A stretch of DNA of 64,000 bases from Megamerina dolium (lineage: Eukaryota > Arthropoda > Insecta > Diptera > Megamerinidae). The first letter of the stretch is position 1. Every line of letters starts with the position of its first letter. This document shows positions 52,301 to 62,828 of the stretch, piece by piece. A model generated the notes under the pieces. The model was not told where the DNA came from. It made no database searches and was given only the letters and a program-made list of their open reading frames with translations. The DNA lies in contig OY978525.1 in assembly GCA_963854835.1 (NCBI GenBank), forward strand, positions 88,299,671-88,363,670, written 5' to 3'. The translations under genes and the position numbers were made by a program.

Positions 52301-53488
52301 CTTTATTTGAAGTATGTTATTAGTTGTATTGCGATTACGATAACATTTATAGGGATATGATGTCTCTCATATAAATATCTCACTATAAATATGAAACTCT
52401 TTGCATGTGCCCATTGGCTCTTTGTACTATTAAGCTTAGTTCCAGTACTAAATACATGTATATGTATGTAAACAAATGAAATATGTGCTAATTATTATGC
52501 GTATAGCTTTTTGTTACTTTTGTTTGTTTCGAGGTTTAGGTCACAAGCGTAATCACAAGTAGCACCACATTAAAATATATACCGAGATTCAAGTACAAAT
52601 GGAAACTAGATCACTACTTAAAGTAAAGATAATCTTACTATGAAAACAAGAAATAATTGAGAAAGAACTACAATAGATATTACCTTCGATACTGTTGCGC
52701 GAAATGAATTAAGTACTATTGTTGGCATGTAACTTTTCGATTTTAATATCAAACCACATGGCAAGATGATCAATTGCTAAGTTTAACGTTCTGCCACCAC
52801 AATACACAACTAGTGATTATTTCATTATTATCATTGGCATAAGTCAACAACATGACTGTTTTGGTGAAAGTAGTTCTAGTATAATGTATACAAAGTTACA
52901 ATTTAACTTATTCCACTTCTTTATTGTCTTTAAATAGGTTTATTAGTAAATGCTGTAGATGAATAGCCGACAATAGACACTTCGGAATAAATTAGTCCCA
53001 CCACACTTTCAATACTATTGTTCTTGTTAAAATAGCATAATGACTAAGCGACCTACTTAACTATATATTTATTGTATAGATTCATTTGATGCCAATTTGC
53101 AGAAGTTTTTGTCAAATCTCACTAAAGCTCAAAATTGCTTGAAGAACTTTTCGTTTGAAGGAACAAAATCAAATGCCTAGTTTGCCAAGATATGAAGCAA
53201 TGGTAGCATCATATACACAGATGACCAATATAATAGCCACTAGTGATATGTGGTTCCGAGTATTTAAAGAACCGATTCTGTCGAGTCCGAATATTTGGAC
53301 TAGTTCCGGTTCACAAAAAATGTTGACGGAAATAGGCTCTATCGAAATAGCTAAGCAAAAGATTATCAAAAATTTTTACAAAAAATCAATAAATTCAAAT
53401 TCAATAAACAAATTCAAAGTAATGAAAATAAATAAATATATTACATTAATTCCTTAATTGATTTTGTGTGACAAAAATTCAGTAGAAG
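49396..53488. other. AT-rich noncoding DNA
   Basis: No gene or mobile element recognised over about 4.1 kb. A (GAT)n/(ATC)n palindromic run lies at about 50324-50348 and a TA run at about 50854-50874. The frame at 53155-53457 has no family motif. Confidence 0.5.
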
Positions 53489-53501
53489 TAAAATACATGA
53501 A

Positions 53502-54588
53502 TACTCCCCTCCATATTTACATCCAGTCCCAAGCGAGGAGGGCGATTTTGAGGGTAGCTGGGAACAACGTCAGCACAGGCAGTTACCTCAGCCGAAGGAA
53601 GATAGAACTTCTGGCTGAGCAACTTCCTGAAATCTCGATGCCAAGGGACGTGATACTCCCAAGGTTCAGCTTTAAGAAACATTTTAAAACTGAGCTTAGT
53701 AACAAAAAACATTGGGAAGGTATATCGAAAACATACAAGATAAACCAGTACATGATAACATGGTACACCGACGGTTCCCTCACCGATGACGGAGCCGGGG
53801 CAGGTGTATTCGGACCAGGGAAAAGATACTCTGAACCATTAGGTAAGAACACCTCTATCTTTCAAGCGGAAGTCTACGCGATAGATAGATGTGCGCACTT
53901 TAATCTCGAACGGAATTACCGGAATCGCAGAATAGCAATACTGAGTGACAGCCAGGCGGCTATCAAAGCACTCAAATCCCACCAGGTTACATCATATCTG
54001 GTGATGGAGTGCATTGAAAAACTGAACATCCTGGGCCAACTCAATCAGGTATGGATTCTATGGGTGCCGGGGCACGTAGGGATCGATGGAAATGAAATGG
54101 CAGATAAGCTTGCCAGGAAGAGAGCATCAACCCCATTTGTAGGGCCTGAACCATTCTGTGGATTAGGATCGGGTAACATCTCCCGTATCATCTGGGAAGA
54201 AGAGAATAGACAAAGAAGCTTATACTGGGAAAACTTATCGGGGCTAACACACTCCAAAATAGCGCTAGGGACATACAACCTGAAACGCTACGAGGAATGT
54301 ATGAGTCTAACGAAGAACAACATGCGAATCATTACGGGATTATTAACAGGGCACTGTAGGCTAAATTATCACCTAACAAAACTGGGAATTTTCTCTGATG
54401 CTCTCTGTAGGTTCTGCAGGGAAGAGGACGAGACCGCACAACACGTGATAGGAACTTGTCCTGCACTGATGCACAAGAGAAGGAAATACCTGGGAGATTT
54501 CATCATACCCGAGGATGAAATTAGACTTTGTGAATTGGGACCAATACTAAAATTCATCGAGGGAACTGGGCTGAGAGACACACTCTAG
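53502..54588 (+). pseudogene. LINE ORF2 C-terminal part: RNase H and zinc knuckle
   Basis: The frame is uninterrupted from the insertion point to TAG at 54586-54588, about 360 codons. Numbering residues from 53458, the RNase H domain shows the acidic quartet: YTDGS (D105), QAEVYAI (E138), LSDSQAAI (D164) and GNEMADKLA (D216), with VPGHVGIDG containing the usual histidine. After it come LTGHCRLNYHLTKLGI and CRFCREEDETAQHVIGTC, a C-x2-C...H...C zinc knuckle, then CPALMHKRRKYLG. Such a domain removes RNA from the RNA-DNA hybrid during target-primed reverse transcription. The endonuclease and reverse transcriptase are missing, so the piece is dead despite its open frame. An RNase H and a TAA tail suggest the I, LOA or R1 group; exact clade is undecided. 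Confidence 0.88.
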
Positions 54589-54654
54589 CTCTGCGAAGGG
54601 GGCACAATAGATCTTATAGGTCGCGGTGCAACATCCCCACAACGATAATAATAA
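53502..54654 (+). mobile_element. 5'-truncated LINE (I/LOA-like) with RNase H
   Basis: The 13-bp sequence TAAATACATGAA with one further leading A (53489-53501 and 54655-54667) flanks the insert as a target duplication. The 3' end is a short untranslated region ending in ATAATAATAATAA, the TAA-type tail seen in I-group LINEs. The insert begins in the connection after the reverse transcriptase, so it is an ordinary 5'-truncated insertion. The intact frame and exact duplication point to a fairly recent event. Confidence 0.88.
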
Positions 54655-54811
54655 TAAAATACATGAAACTAAACTGAGCTGCGAGATAGCGGTACTTTAA
54701 CGTTCGACGTTCTTATGAAACCGTTTTTGCTTCTTTCAGGTCTGATTTTTAGTTTTGCACGAGCCATCTTCGATTCTTTTGAAATGGTTTTTCAGTTCAT
54801 TGATTTATTTT

Positions 54812-56089
54812 TATACCCTGCATAATGCAATATGCATGGTATATTCATTTCGGTCAGATGTTTGTGTCCACTTGAAGGAATCTCCGGAGATATAGACATG
54901 GATATATATTCGTGATCAGCGTCGATTAAATTTTCGATTTAACGATGTCCGTCCGTCCGTCCGTCCGTCCGTCCGTCTGTCTGTCACCTGGCTGGTTCGC
55001 ACGATAACTTGAGTAAATATTGAGCTATTTCGATGAAATTTGGCATAAGTAATCTATGATCCAAGGGTACGGAGGGGATTGATATTGGGCATGATCGGTC
55101 AATAACCACGCCCACACCAAGCATTCAAAGCGACTAACCTCGAAATTTTCAAAATCTTTAACTTGCTATAACTCACATAATATACCACTTGGGACAACAA
55201 TATTTCGCTCATAGAGTTACATTATACTACTATATAACCTCGCCAAAAGTGGATGAGCCACGCCTACTTTCTAGCGTAGCTCCCATACAAAGTGTCTGTA
55301 CTTCTTTTAAATTGAAACTGCTGTAACTTCTACAATCTTCTGTCTAGAATAACCATAATTGACACTTAGATTAACACGTCAGTCAGAAATAATATGGCAG
55401 AAAATCAATGTACCACGCCCACTCTTTCATGGGTCTCCCATACAAAGTCGAGTGAATTAAACTAAAATTTTAAGCTCCATAGCTTACAAACCATTTAGCC
55501 TACGACAACGAGACTTAGGGTATGGATTAGTATTGTACGATCAACTAGGCTCACAGAAAATGGGCGCACCACGCCCAGTGTTTATCGTAGCCCCCATACA
55601 AATTTTAAATTGAAACAGCTGTAACTTCGGCAATCTTCTGTCTACAATAACCATAATTGACACTTAAATTAATATCGTAGTCGGAAATAATCTGGCGAAA
55701 AATCTGCGTACCACGCCCACTTCTTATTGGGGCTCCCATACAAAGTTGAGGAAATTAAACAAAAATGTTAACCACCATAACTTAGAAACTATTCAACGTA
55801 GGACACCAAATTTAAGGTGTGGATTAACATTGAAAAATTAATTGGATTTACTAGAAAGTGGTAAGCCACGCCCACTTTTTATATAGCTCCCATACTAAGC
55901 CTCGGAATTATCTTAAAATCCTTTTACTTCGTCAAAGTCAACCATATTTCGGGTGTAAATTAGTAGTATATGCAAAAATTGTTTCTCGAAAAGTGGAAAT
56001 AAAAGAAAAGTTGGATATTCGAGTAAACTTTTTATATATAAATCTAAATATGCAGGGTATAGTTTGGTCGGCCCCAGCCGACTGTAAGG
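54812..56089 (+). mobile_element. mini-me/HINE-type repeat, copy F, full-length
   Basis: It has the same order of parts as copy E and is very close to it in the first 600 bp: TATACCCTGCATAATGC, core TTCGTGATCAGCGTC, and an uninterrupted (GTCY)n tract at about 54947-54984. CCACGCC boxes lie at 55106, 55258, 55413, 55569, 55711 and 55866. It ends TATGCAGGGTATAG, hairpin at 56067-56082, TGTAAGG. The 5' and 3' CCCTGCATA/TATGCAGGG inverted repeat is better kept here than in copy E. It is noncoding. Confidence 0.88.
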
Positions 56090-56924
56090 AGATTTTTCTA
56101 TTTTTCTGAGAAGAAAAATCGGTTCTTCTAAACCGTTTTTCTGTTCTTGAAAGTCCCGGACCGATCGTCTCATTAACGAACCCAATTCTCCAGTTCCGGT
56201 TCCTCGATTCTGTGCATCACTAACATCCACTGAGCTATGATACTCATAATTATATAATATATGCATACAAAAATTGTGTCTAAATTTGCGTGCGAAAATG
56301 CTTCTCTTTACATACTATAGCTGTGTGTTAAATTTGGTCAGAACTAAAATTGTAATATTAAACAGTCATTGTCGCCCAATTTATTCTAACAGTTAATCCC
56401 CCCATTTAAATATTTACCATAGAGATAAGTGGAGTAAACTACAAATACACATTCGTATATCTTTAATATATGTAATTTTAATTCTCCTATATTTATTTAA
56501 AGTAAGATATTTAAATAGAATTTATATGATAGAAGGTGTGTATATTCTATACGTATATTAGAGTGATCCTTAATATAGTTAATAATATCCTTTATATGCG
56601 CATCCTACTTATTTTTTTAGGGCAACAAATAGGTACTGCCACTACTACTACTACTGGTATATTTCTTAAAGATTCATTTTCACTTCGTTCAATGGCCCAA
56701 AGCCCTAATTACACCGTCAAAATTAACTCGTACGGTCCATATCAATTATCTATTATATTAATCGCATCAGGACAAATAGTAGATAATTTGTAACGATGTT
56801 CAATTTAGTTTCGCTGCTCAAGTTTCATCAAATGTTTTTATTTAACTAAGGGTATAACAAAATTCAAATAAGACTAAATCTTCTACTTACTTACTTATGT
56901 GGTCATAATAACCGAATATCGATT
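56090..56924. other. Noncoding spacer
   Basis: No gene is recognised. The first 130 bp (56110-56215) contain repeated CGGTTC/GAACCG-type motifs that resemble sequence on the other side of HINE F; the rest is AT-rich. Confidence 0.45.
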
Positions 56925-57713
56925 TAGGCAGAATATAACATGCTTCGCCAGCCATCTATATTCTTCGTTATGTCGCGCCAGTTAGAAATTCCAAGCGCCG
57001 TCAAGTTCTCCAGTACTTTGTCTTTCCACCGGAGGTGAGGTCTTCCTCTTCTGCGTCGTCCTCCAGCGGGTTCCGAATATAACACCTTCTTAGCTGGAGC
57101 GTGTTCTTCCATTCACTCGACATGACCTAGCCAGCGCAGCCGCTGGATTTTCATGCGCTTTACTATGTCAATATCGGCATACAGCTCGTACTGCTCATGG
57201 TTGTACCTTATTCGGTTCTCGCCACCAACGCAAATAGGTCCAGAGGACTTTTCTCTCGAAAACTCCAAGCATTCGTTCATCCGAGGTGGAAATTGTCCAT
57301 GCTTCAGCGCCACATGTTAGGACAGGCATGATGATAGACTTGTAAAGTGCAGTTTTCGTTCTTCGAGACAGGGCTCGATTTCTCAATTGCTTACTCAGTC
57401 CAAAGTAATACCTATTAGCAAGAGTTATCCTACGCAAGATCTCCAGGCTGACGTCATTACAGTTGTTGATGCTGGTTCAAAGATAGACAAAGTCCCTTAC
57501 TACTTCAAAAGCGTAGTTGTCAACAGTGACGTGCTGTCCAAGACGCCGGGACTCTTTGTTTGTTGACACTAGATACTTCGTCTTGCCCTCATTCACCGTA
57601 AGACCCATCCGACGCGACTCTCTTTCCAACTCTGAGAACGCTTCACTGACTAAATCTTCTAGATCTGCATAATTTTTGTCTAAAAAGATTTCATATGTAG
57701 GCTTTAATATCAA
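56925..57713 (-). pseudogene. RTE-type LINE ORF2 C-terminal fragment
   Basis: On the minus strand, pieces in several frames follow the usual order. ERESRRMGLTVNEGKTKYLVS and FVYL come from the end of the reverse transcriptase. EILRRITLANRYYFGLSKQL and SIIMPVLTCGAEAWTIS come from the thumb region. The C-terminal part is MKIQRLRWLGHVE, a TGA where R is expected, then GGRRRRGRPHLRWKDKVLENL and NWRDITKNIDGWRSML. At least three frame breaks separate the pieces. The LRWLGHV...GRP..RW motif pair is typical of RTE-like endonuclease/reverse transcriptase proteins in insects. The 5' part (endonuclease and RT palm) is absent. No tail or target duplication was found. Confidence 0.8.
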
Positions 57714-59255
57714 GTATTCAAGGGGAAATTGTATGATGTACGTACGTAAATGAATTCCAATTTCGAAATGACCAATCTGATGTACAATATCTATACATCA
57801 ATTTTCATTCTACACCCATATAATAATCAGCAATTTACACTTTTGAATTTTTCATATAAAAATATTCCAACACATGTACATACATAGATAGATATTGTGG
57901 TATAAATAAATATGCACATATGTAAATACATAAGAATACATGGATATGTGTGTATTTAAATATGTAAACATCTAATTTTCAAAATGAGGCATTACTAATG
58001 CATACAATACATACAATATATTTTCTACTATATCCATAGCCAAGCTATTGTTTACTTTGTTTTTGTTGTGTCAAACTTTTCTATATCAAGCATAAATGTG
58101 TGCGCGTGTTTGTATATGTGCATATATACATTTAAACTTTCGGGCTTGTCTTTTCATTCTACAAACCTATACCTATATTCTGGTACATACGAGTATAAAC
58201 TTATATATAATTTGATTCATTTTTAAATGTTTTCTAAAGTCTTTAGGTCATTTCCATATAAAATAGTTTTGCTATCAACACAATACGTAACAACATATAC
58301 AAGTATACATAGTATTCAGAGAATAAGAAGACAAACGACAATAAAGAAAAAGAAGACGAGGAAGAAGAAGACTAACAAAAACCAAAGTATAAAACGAATA
58401 CAAAGAAGAAGAAGAAGAAGAAAAATACTTTCACACACACACACCATTTATACCACAGAAACAAGAAGAAGTTCTGCCGGAAAAGTTTTCATTACGTCAA
58501 CAGTAAAATGCATAACATTTACATTGCACGAGTATTTTATTGTGTAAAATATATAATATTATATACTATCCACAAACAAAGCGCTGCCATAGAAATATAT
58601 CAATTTAAGAGAAGGGTTATTGCTTTCCTTGAATTTTTCGAAATGCGTTTTTAAATAATGTAAAAATATTTGAGACTCATTTTAAATGTTCATATGTGTC
58701 TTTAAGGAGTAGTACTATTCTCACTTGAATAAATTGTATATCGACACTAGATTTATGGCGGTTCTCTGTTTATACAATATATTGTTTGTATTGCTTCCCA
58801 GTGAACATTATGAGTATTTTTAACTCGATATCTAATTTTGAGTTTTCATTGCAATTTAAAACGAACGAATCCAACTTTCTGTGAGAATACGGGCATGGTA
58901 TTAATAATGAACCAAATTTGAATATTAATATACACTTTTAAAATTAATTTATTCATATCACCAGTCCGAAATCAGAAAATTAAAACTTCATGGAAAGAGA
59001 AATGTTTTTAAACGAGCTTTCACATTTTCATCCCAAAGAAATTCCAATCGAATTTCTATACTTTGGGACCTTCATGAAAAATAAGACTGTTTGGAGTCAT
59101 TATCGTATATACTGTACTAAAGGTGCTCGTACACGTTCAACATTGTTGGCAAATATTTCAGCAAGATTTAGTGTTGGTCACATGTTTCTCGTGTAAACAG
59201 GATGGCAACACGACTGTTATATTGTTTCTTGTCAATCAATTCCTATCTACGTAGA
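57714..59255. other. AT-rich noncoding DNA
   Basis: No gene recognised. A purine-rich GAA/AAG stretch near 58345-58425 gives a lysine/arginine-rich frame that I take to be low complexity. Confidence 0.5.
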
Positions 59256-59425
59256 ACTGCCACATATCACATATTTTGTCGTCTCTTTGTTGAGGCATCT
59301 GCGCCAAGTCATTCTTTGCCGACCTCTGTTTCTAGCTCCTTGAGGATTCCACCGTAAGGCTGAGTGCACTATCTCGTCAGGATTTTTGCGAAGAGTATGT
59401 CCGATCCGATCATAGTTTTGTGTGT
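59256..59425 (-). pseudogene. LINE C-terminal scrap
   Basis: One minus-strand frame reads YDRIGHTLRKNPDEIVHSAL, then RWNPQGARNRGRQRMTWRR. The WxxGHTLRK...WNPQG.R.RGR....WRR pattern is the C-terminal end of a group of invertebrate and vertebrate non-LTR ORF2 proteins. It differs from the RTE fragment at 56925, so a second LINE family is represented. Only about 55 codons remain, and no ends were identified. Confidence 0.6.
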
Positions 59426-60194
59426 TTTGTAGTGCTTCCCAACAAATGTTCATATTTTGTTCCTACTTCTCAAAGTGTTTTGAGCGTTCACGGTAAAAAA
59501 TATAATGGAAAGTGATACAAAAATTAGACCTTGTTCAATCTGCTTAGGAAACTTAGCAGATTGCTTCAAAACGTTGATATTTATATTATAAACCAGACTG
59601 ACAGCGCTGTCAAAAATAGTTTGTGCATTAGCCAAGGGTTGCATCTGGTCACACAAAGAGAGGTATTTGACCTTTATTAAAGTATACTACCGGTTTTCGT
59701 CGTAGTTTCTACCGTGAATCACACTGTATATGTATGATTATAGCATCAAATTATACTCCTCTATCTGAACGCAATTTTATTTAATTTGTGAGCTCACAAT
59801 ATGGTTTACAGGGATATAAATTTAAATGTATTCATATAAAATAATGAAAGAAATGTGTCTTAGAATAGGGATATATTATTTTCCTTATTTTTATTCGTAC
59901 TACTTTTGAAAGAGAAAAAGAGCACAAATGAGAAATCCAATATTAATGTTATATTCAAATAAGCAATTCCAACGTATTTAAAGAGAAATTTGATTTGTCT
60001 GTTAATATTTTATTGTGTTCGCCCTTCATAAAAATTCCCACAGATAGGTATATCACAAACTATTTGAATACTCATTTGTACATAGGTGTGTAGATACAAT
60101 ATAGAACATATAGACTTCTAATATCATACTAGTAAGGTAAAATATTGGATATTAACTTATAGTAGCATTAAGGTCAATGCCATTGTTAAATTGC
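59426..60194. other. Noncoding spacer
   Basis: No gene or mobile element recognised. Its right end (60182-60194) is the target-site copy for the LINE fragment that follows. Confidence 0.5.
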
Positions 60195-60401
60195 GACGAC
60201 GACATAGAGCATACTTTCTTCAGTTGCGAAAGATGGAGTAATGAAAGGAGCGTATTGGAGCAGCAAATCGGGTTATGGACAGTTGAAAACCTGGTCGAAA
60301 AACTGTTACACAGCGAAGAAAACTGGAACGCTATTTCGCGGTATACGGAATGCGTACTCAGAAGAAAGAAGCGGGACCTGGACGCAGGTCAAAACGAGTG
60401 A
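60195..60401 (+). pseudogene. R1-like ORF2 C-terminal tail
   Basis: The frame reads DDDIEHTFFSCERW, RSVLEQQIGLWTVENLVEKLL, NWNAISRYTECVLRRKKRDLD and ends at TGA 60399-60401. DxxHTFFxCxRW followed by ENLV and a terminal LRRKKRDLD is the pattern at the end of R1-clade ORF2 proteins, after the zinc knuckle. The first residues of the open frame upstream of 60195 come from the target site, not from the element. It is about 68 codons and cannot function. Confidence 0.75.
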
Positions 60402-60585
60402 AGTCTAATAAAGACTCACTAGGGCCCTACCCCGAAGTAATACTACCGTGGTTCCGGGGTAGGTTCAAAGGTCCTTGATGGAGGGGGAAGTTTTTTAGTG
60501 TCTGCGACGACACACTCTGTAATTGTGACGATAGTTACGGGTCAGTGGGTCAGCCATTTTGTTACCTCCTCACCGCAAAAAAAAA
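60195..60585 (+). mobile_element. 5'-truncated LINE fragment (R1-like) with poly(A)
   Basis: ATTGTTAAATTGC (13 bp) flanks both sides (60182-60194, 60586-60598) as a target duplication, and a poly(A) run ends the insert. The coding part lasts to TGA at 60399-60401. An untranslated region of about 175 bp follows that includes the partly self-complementary CCCTACCCCGAAG...TTCCGGGGTAGG. Only the last 391 bp of the element were copied. Confidence 0.85.
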
Positions 60586-60598
60586 ATTGTTAAATTGC

Positions 60599-61293
60599 TA
60601 TTCGACATATGTGTTCATATTTAGAACGAAATCAATGTCATATGCTCCTGTCTATATCATATTAAAAATTTAGTATGTATTTATCATGTACGAGTACTAT
60701 GCATAGGTATGTGCATATGTATGGCCTTTCAATCACACCCCCATTAATCATAAATATTATTACTTTATTGTAATGTCCGTACGTAATAAGCACTTTGTCT
60801 TCATAGTATGTTATTAAATTTCATATGTACCTATTTGTACACCTTTTTGGTGTATTCGATAGTACTATAATAGCATTGGCGATATGGTACGAGGGTGCTT
60901 TTCCCAACGTTTCTGACATTTGCTTTACCCCTCCGAAAATACCGATTTGTCGAAGCTTCTTTAGTTAGTTATTGAATCGATTCATTGACTGTAATATTGC
61001 TCTAGGTTTTCCTCTTTTTTCTTCAAAAAATTTTAGAATCAAGTAAAAATGGTGGCCGTCTTTTCGTTCTCTTTGTAGTTATAATAGTATTATCAATAGT
61101 ATTTCATTGGTATCCAATAATAAAAATCGAAATACGAATCGATAATGTTCCTTTTTCATTTAATGGAAAAACGTGTGTTATAAAAATAAAAACGAACCTC
61201 TAAATCATTCAAAAGTTTAATATGATGCAGCTTGACAAATGACAACGCACATCGATTATGTCACTGAAACCTGTTTTCAAATAAGCATACATA
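60599..61293. other. AT-rich noncoding DNA
   Basis: No gene recognised. ACGAGGGTGCTTTTCCCAAC at 60889-60908 faintly resembles a mariner inverted repeat, but no partner was found. Confidence 0.45.
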
Positions 61294-61492
61294 TTGATCG
61301 AACCGTGGACTTTCTGATCTGCAAATGGTGGGTTCAACCTTCGGCTGAAGCACAACTTTAATATAGAACAAATTTTTCTTTCGAACAGTACCCACCTGAC
61401 GGCAAGCCATTGGCAATTCTTCCGGCAGTAACAATTTACCATGAAAAATCTCCTAAAAGGGTTCTGCCGTTCAGAGTCGGCTAGAATAGGTA
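61294..61492 (+). mobile_element. tRNA-derived SINE, copy 3, truncated at both ends
   Basis: This is the only SINE copy in plus orientation. The head piece keeps CTTTCTGATCTGCA and a B-box-like GGGTTCAACC (61330-61339); the A box is lost. The body matches copy 2 in CTTTCGAACAGTACCCACC, CAATTCTTCCGGCAGTAACA and GGGTTCTGCCGTTCAGAG, then stops before the 3' tail. No target duplication is visible. Confidence 0.7.
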
Positions 61493-62528
61493 CGAGTAGT
61501 ACATAACAGGACGAATGATACACAAACATACTACAATGACTTGTTGGAAAGTGTTGCAAGTCTATCAAGTTCTCACTCGTAAATTGGCCAACAATTATTG
61601 GATCAAAGAATAGAATAATAAAATATTACTCGCCTCTAGGTCAAAATAATCAACATCAAATATTTATCAAATATTTTAGTCATAATTTTGACAAAATGAA
61701 TGTTAAGGTAGCAATAGCAACAGGAATACTGATCTCAGTATATAGCGCATCACAAAGAATGAATTTAGTGAGCCCATATGTAGCTAATAGATACATCTGA
61801 CCCTTAGGTAGACTGAATTCCAGCATTGAAGTAAGATTGACGCATGTAGATCCAAAGATTAGTAATTACGAACACTTGACGCAATATTTATCATGAAACT
61901 CTTTTAGAATCTTATGCGTGAACGTCACAAGTGATACTTAGGATTGAATTTAATTCATCAAACGGTTTACTTCAATAAATATAAATATAAGATTAAGATG
62001 TGTTGAATTGCTTGAGTGAGAAATTGGAAAAAGGCAAAGAACAAGCAAATATTTTAATTATCTTCGAATTCTACTTTTCTCGTTCACATGAAATTTTTCC
62101 AGTAACATCAATTTTCTTCATTTGAAAATGTGCATTTTTTGATTTTATTATTGTCCATTAGATTTTAATTGCTATCATTTTTTACGATATTTTAAATAGC
62201 ATGTATAATCATATTTCTATGAGGAAATATTGTACAATATTTTTCATCTATGTCGGCTAATTTTGATTTTTTTTCCACCCATATCTTCTGTCGTTTAAAA
62301 TGACATACAATTTGTGTGATCTATGAACTTTAGGGATCTTACATTAAGACAAAGCACTGTAGTTAAGTTGTCATAAACAGTAGTTCGCAGAATTATTGAT
62401 TTCTCCATCCTTTGCCCATAACGAATTTGAACCACTATAATTTGAGTGCAAAGTTATAATGTAACTATTACTAAAACTCCAAAAGAACCATTAAATGTTG
62501 GCTCAATGAAATATCTTCAATATATACT
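61493..62528. other. AT-rich noncoding DNA
   Basis: No gene or mobile element recognised. Confidence 0.5.
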
Positions 62529-62828
62529 ACGTATACAATCCGCTGTTTTTCGGTAAAAAAAAAAAACCCTGGCTCGTAAACTTATGGAAATGGCTTGTTG
62601 AGTAACACCTAACTGTTCGGCAAGCATTTTTTGCGATTGGGTATCGTCCTCATTCAAAAGAGCCTGCAAATCATGATCCTCAACTTTTCTGGGTTTATTT
62701 TCACGCTTCTTGTCACTTAAGTCAAAATGGCCTTCTTTGAACCGACGAAACCAGTCTCTGCAAGTGATTTCCGATAGCGCACTGTCACCACAAGCATTCG
62801 ATGCAACTCAGCAGCAGATTTCTTCAAA
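62529..62828 (-). mobile_element. Mos1-like mariner, internally deleted, interrupted by a LINE
   Basis: The minus strand of 62828-62568 matches the DNA-binding part of the Mos1-like copy at 20709 (EVEDHDLQALL and LAEQLGVTQQAIS regions, with small indels). The match then jumps through a poly(A) run (62556-62566) to a piece of the 3' end, AAAAACAGCGGAT, at about 62551-62539. Most of the catalytic half is therefore deleted. The 5' end is not present; instead the poly(A) tail of a LINE begins at 62829. The remaining 5' part may lie beyond the window on the other side of that LINE. Confidence 0.8.

Noticed and set aside
53155..53457. Open frame just upstream of the LINE, possibly its 5' coding part
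   Set aside because: It lies outside the target duplication at 53489-53501 and has no LINE motif, so it is flanking DNA.
58227..58547. Lysine/arginine-rich 106-codon open frame
   Set aside because: Derived from a GAA/AAG-rich low-complexity tract; no domain or conserved start.
60889..60910. ACGAGGGTGCTTTTCC as a mariner inverted repeat
   Set aside because: No partner end and no transposase sequence nearby.
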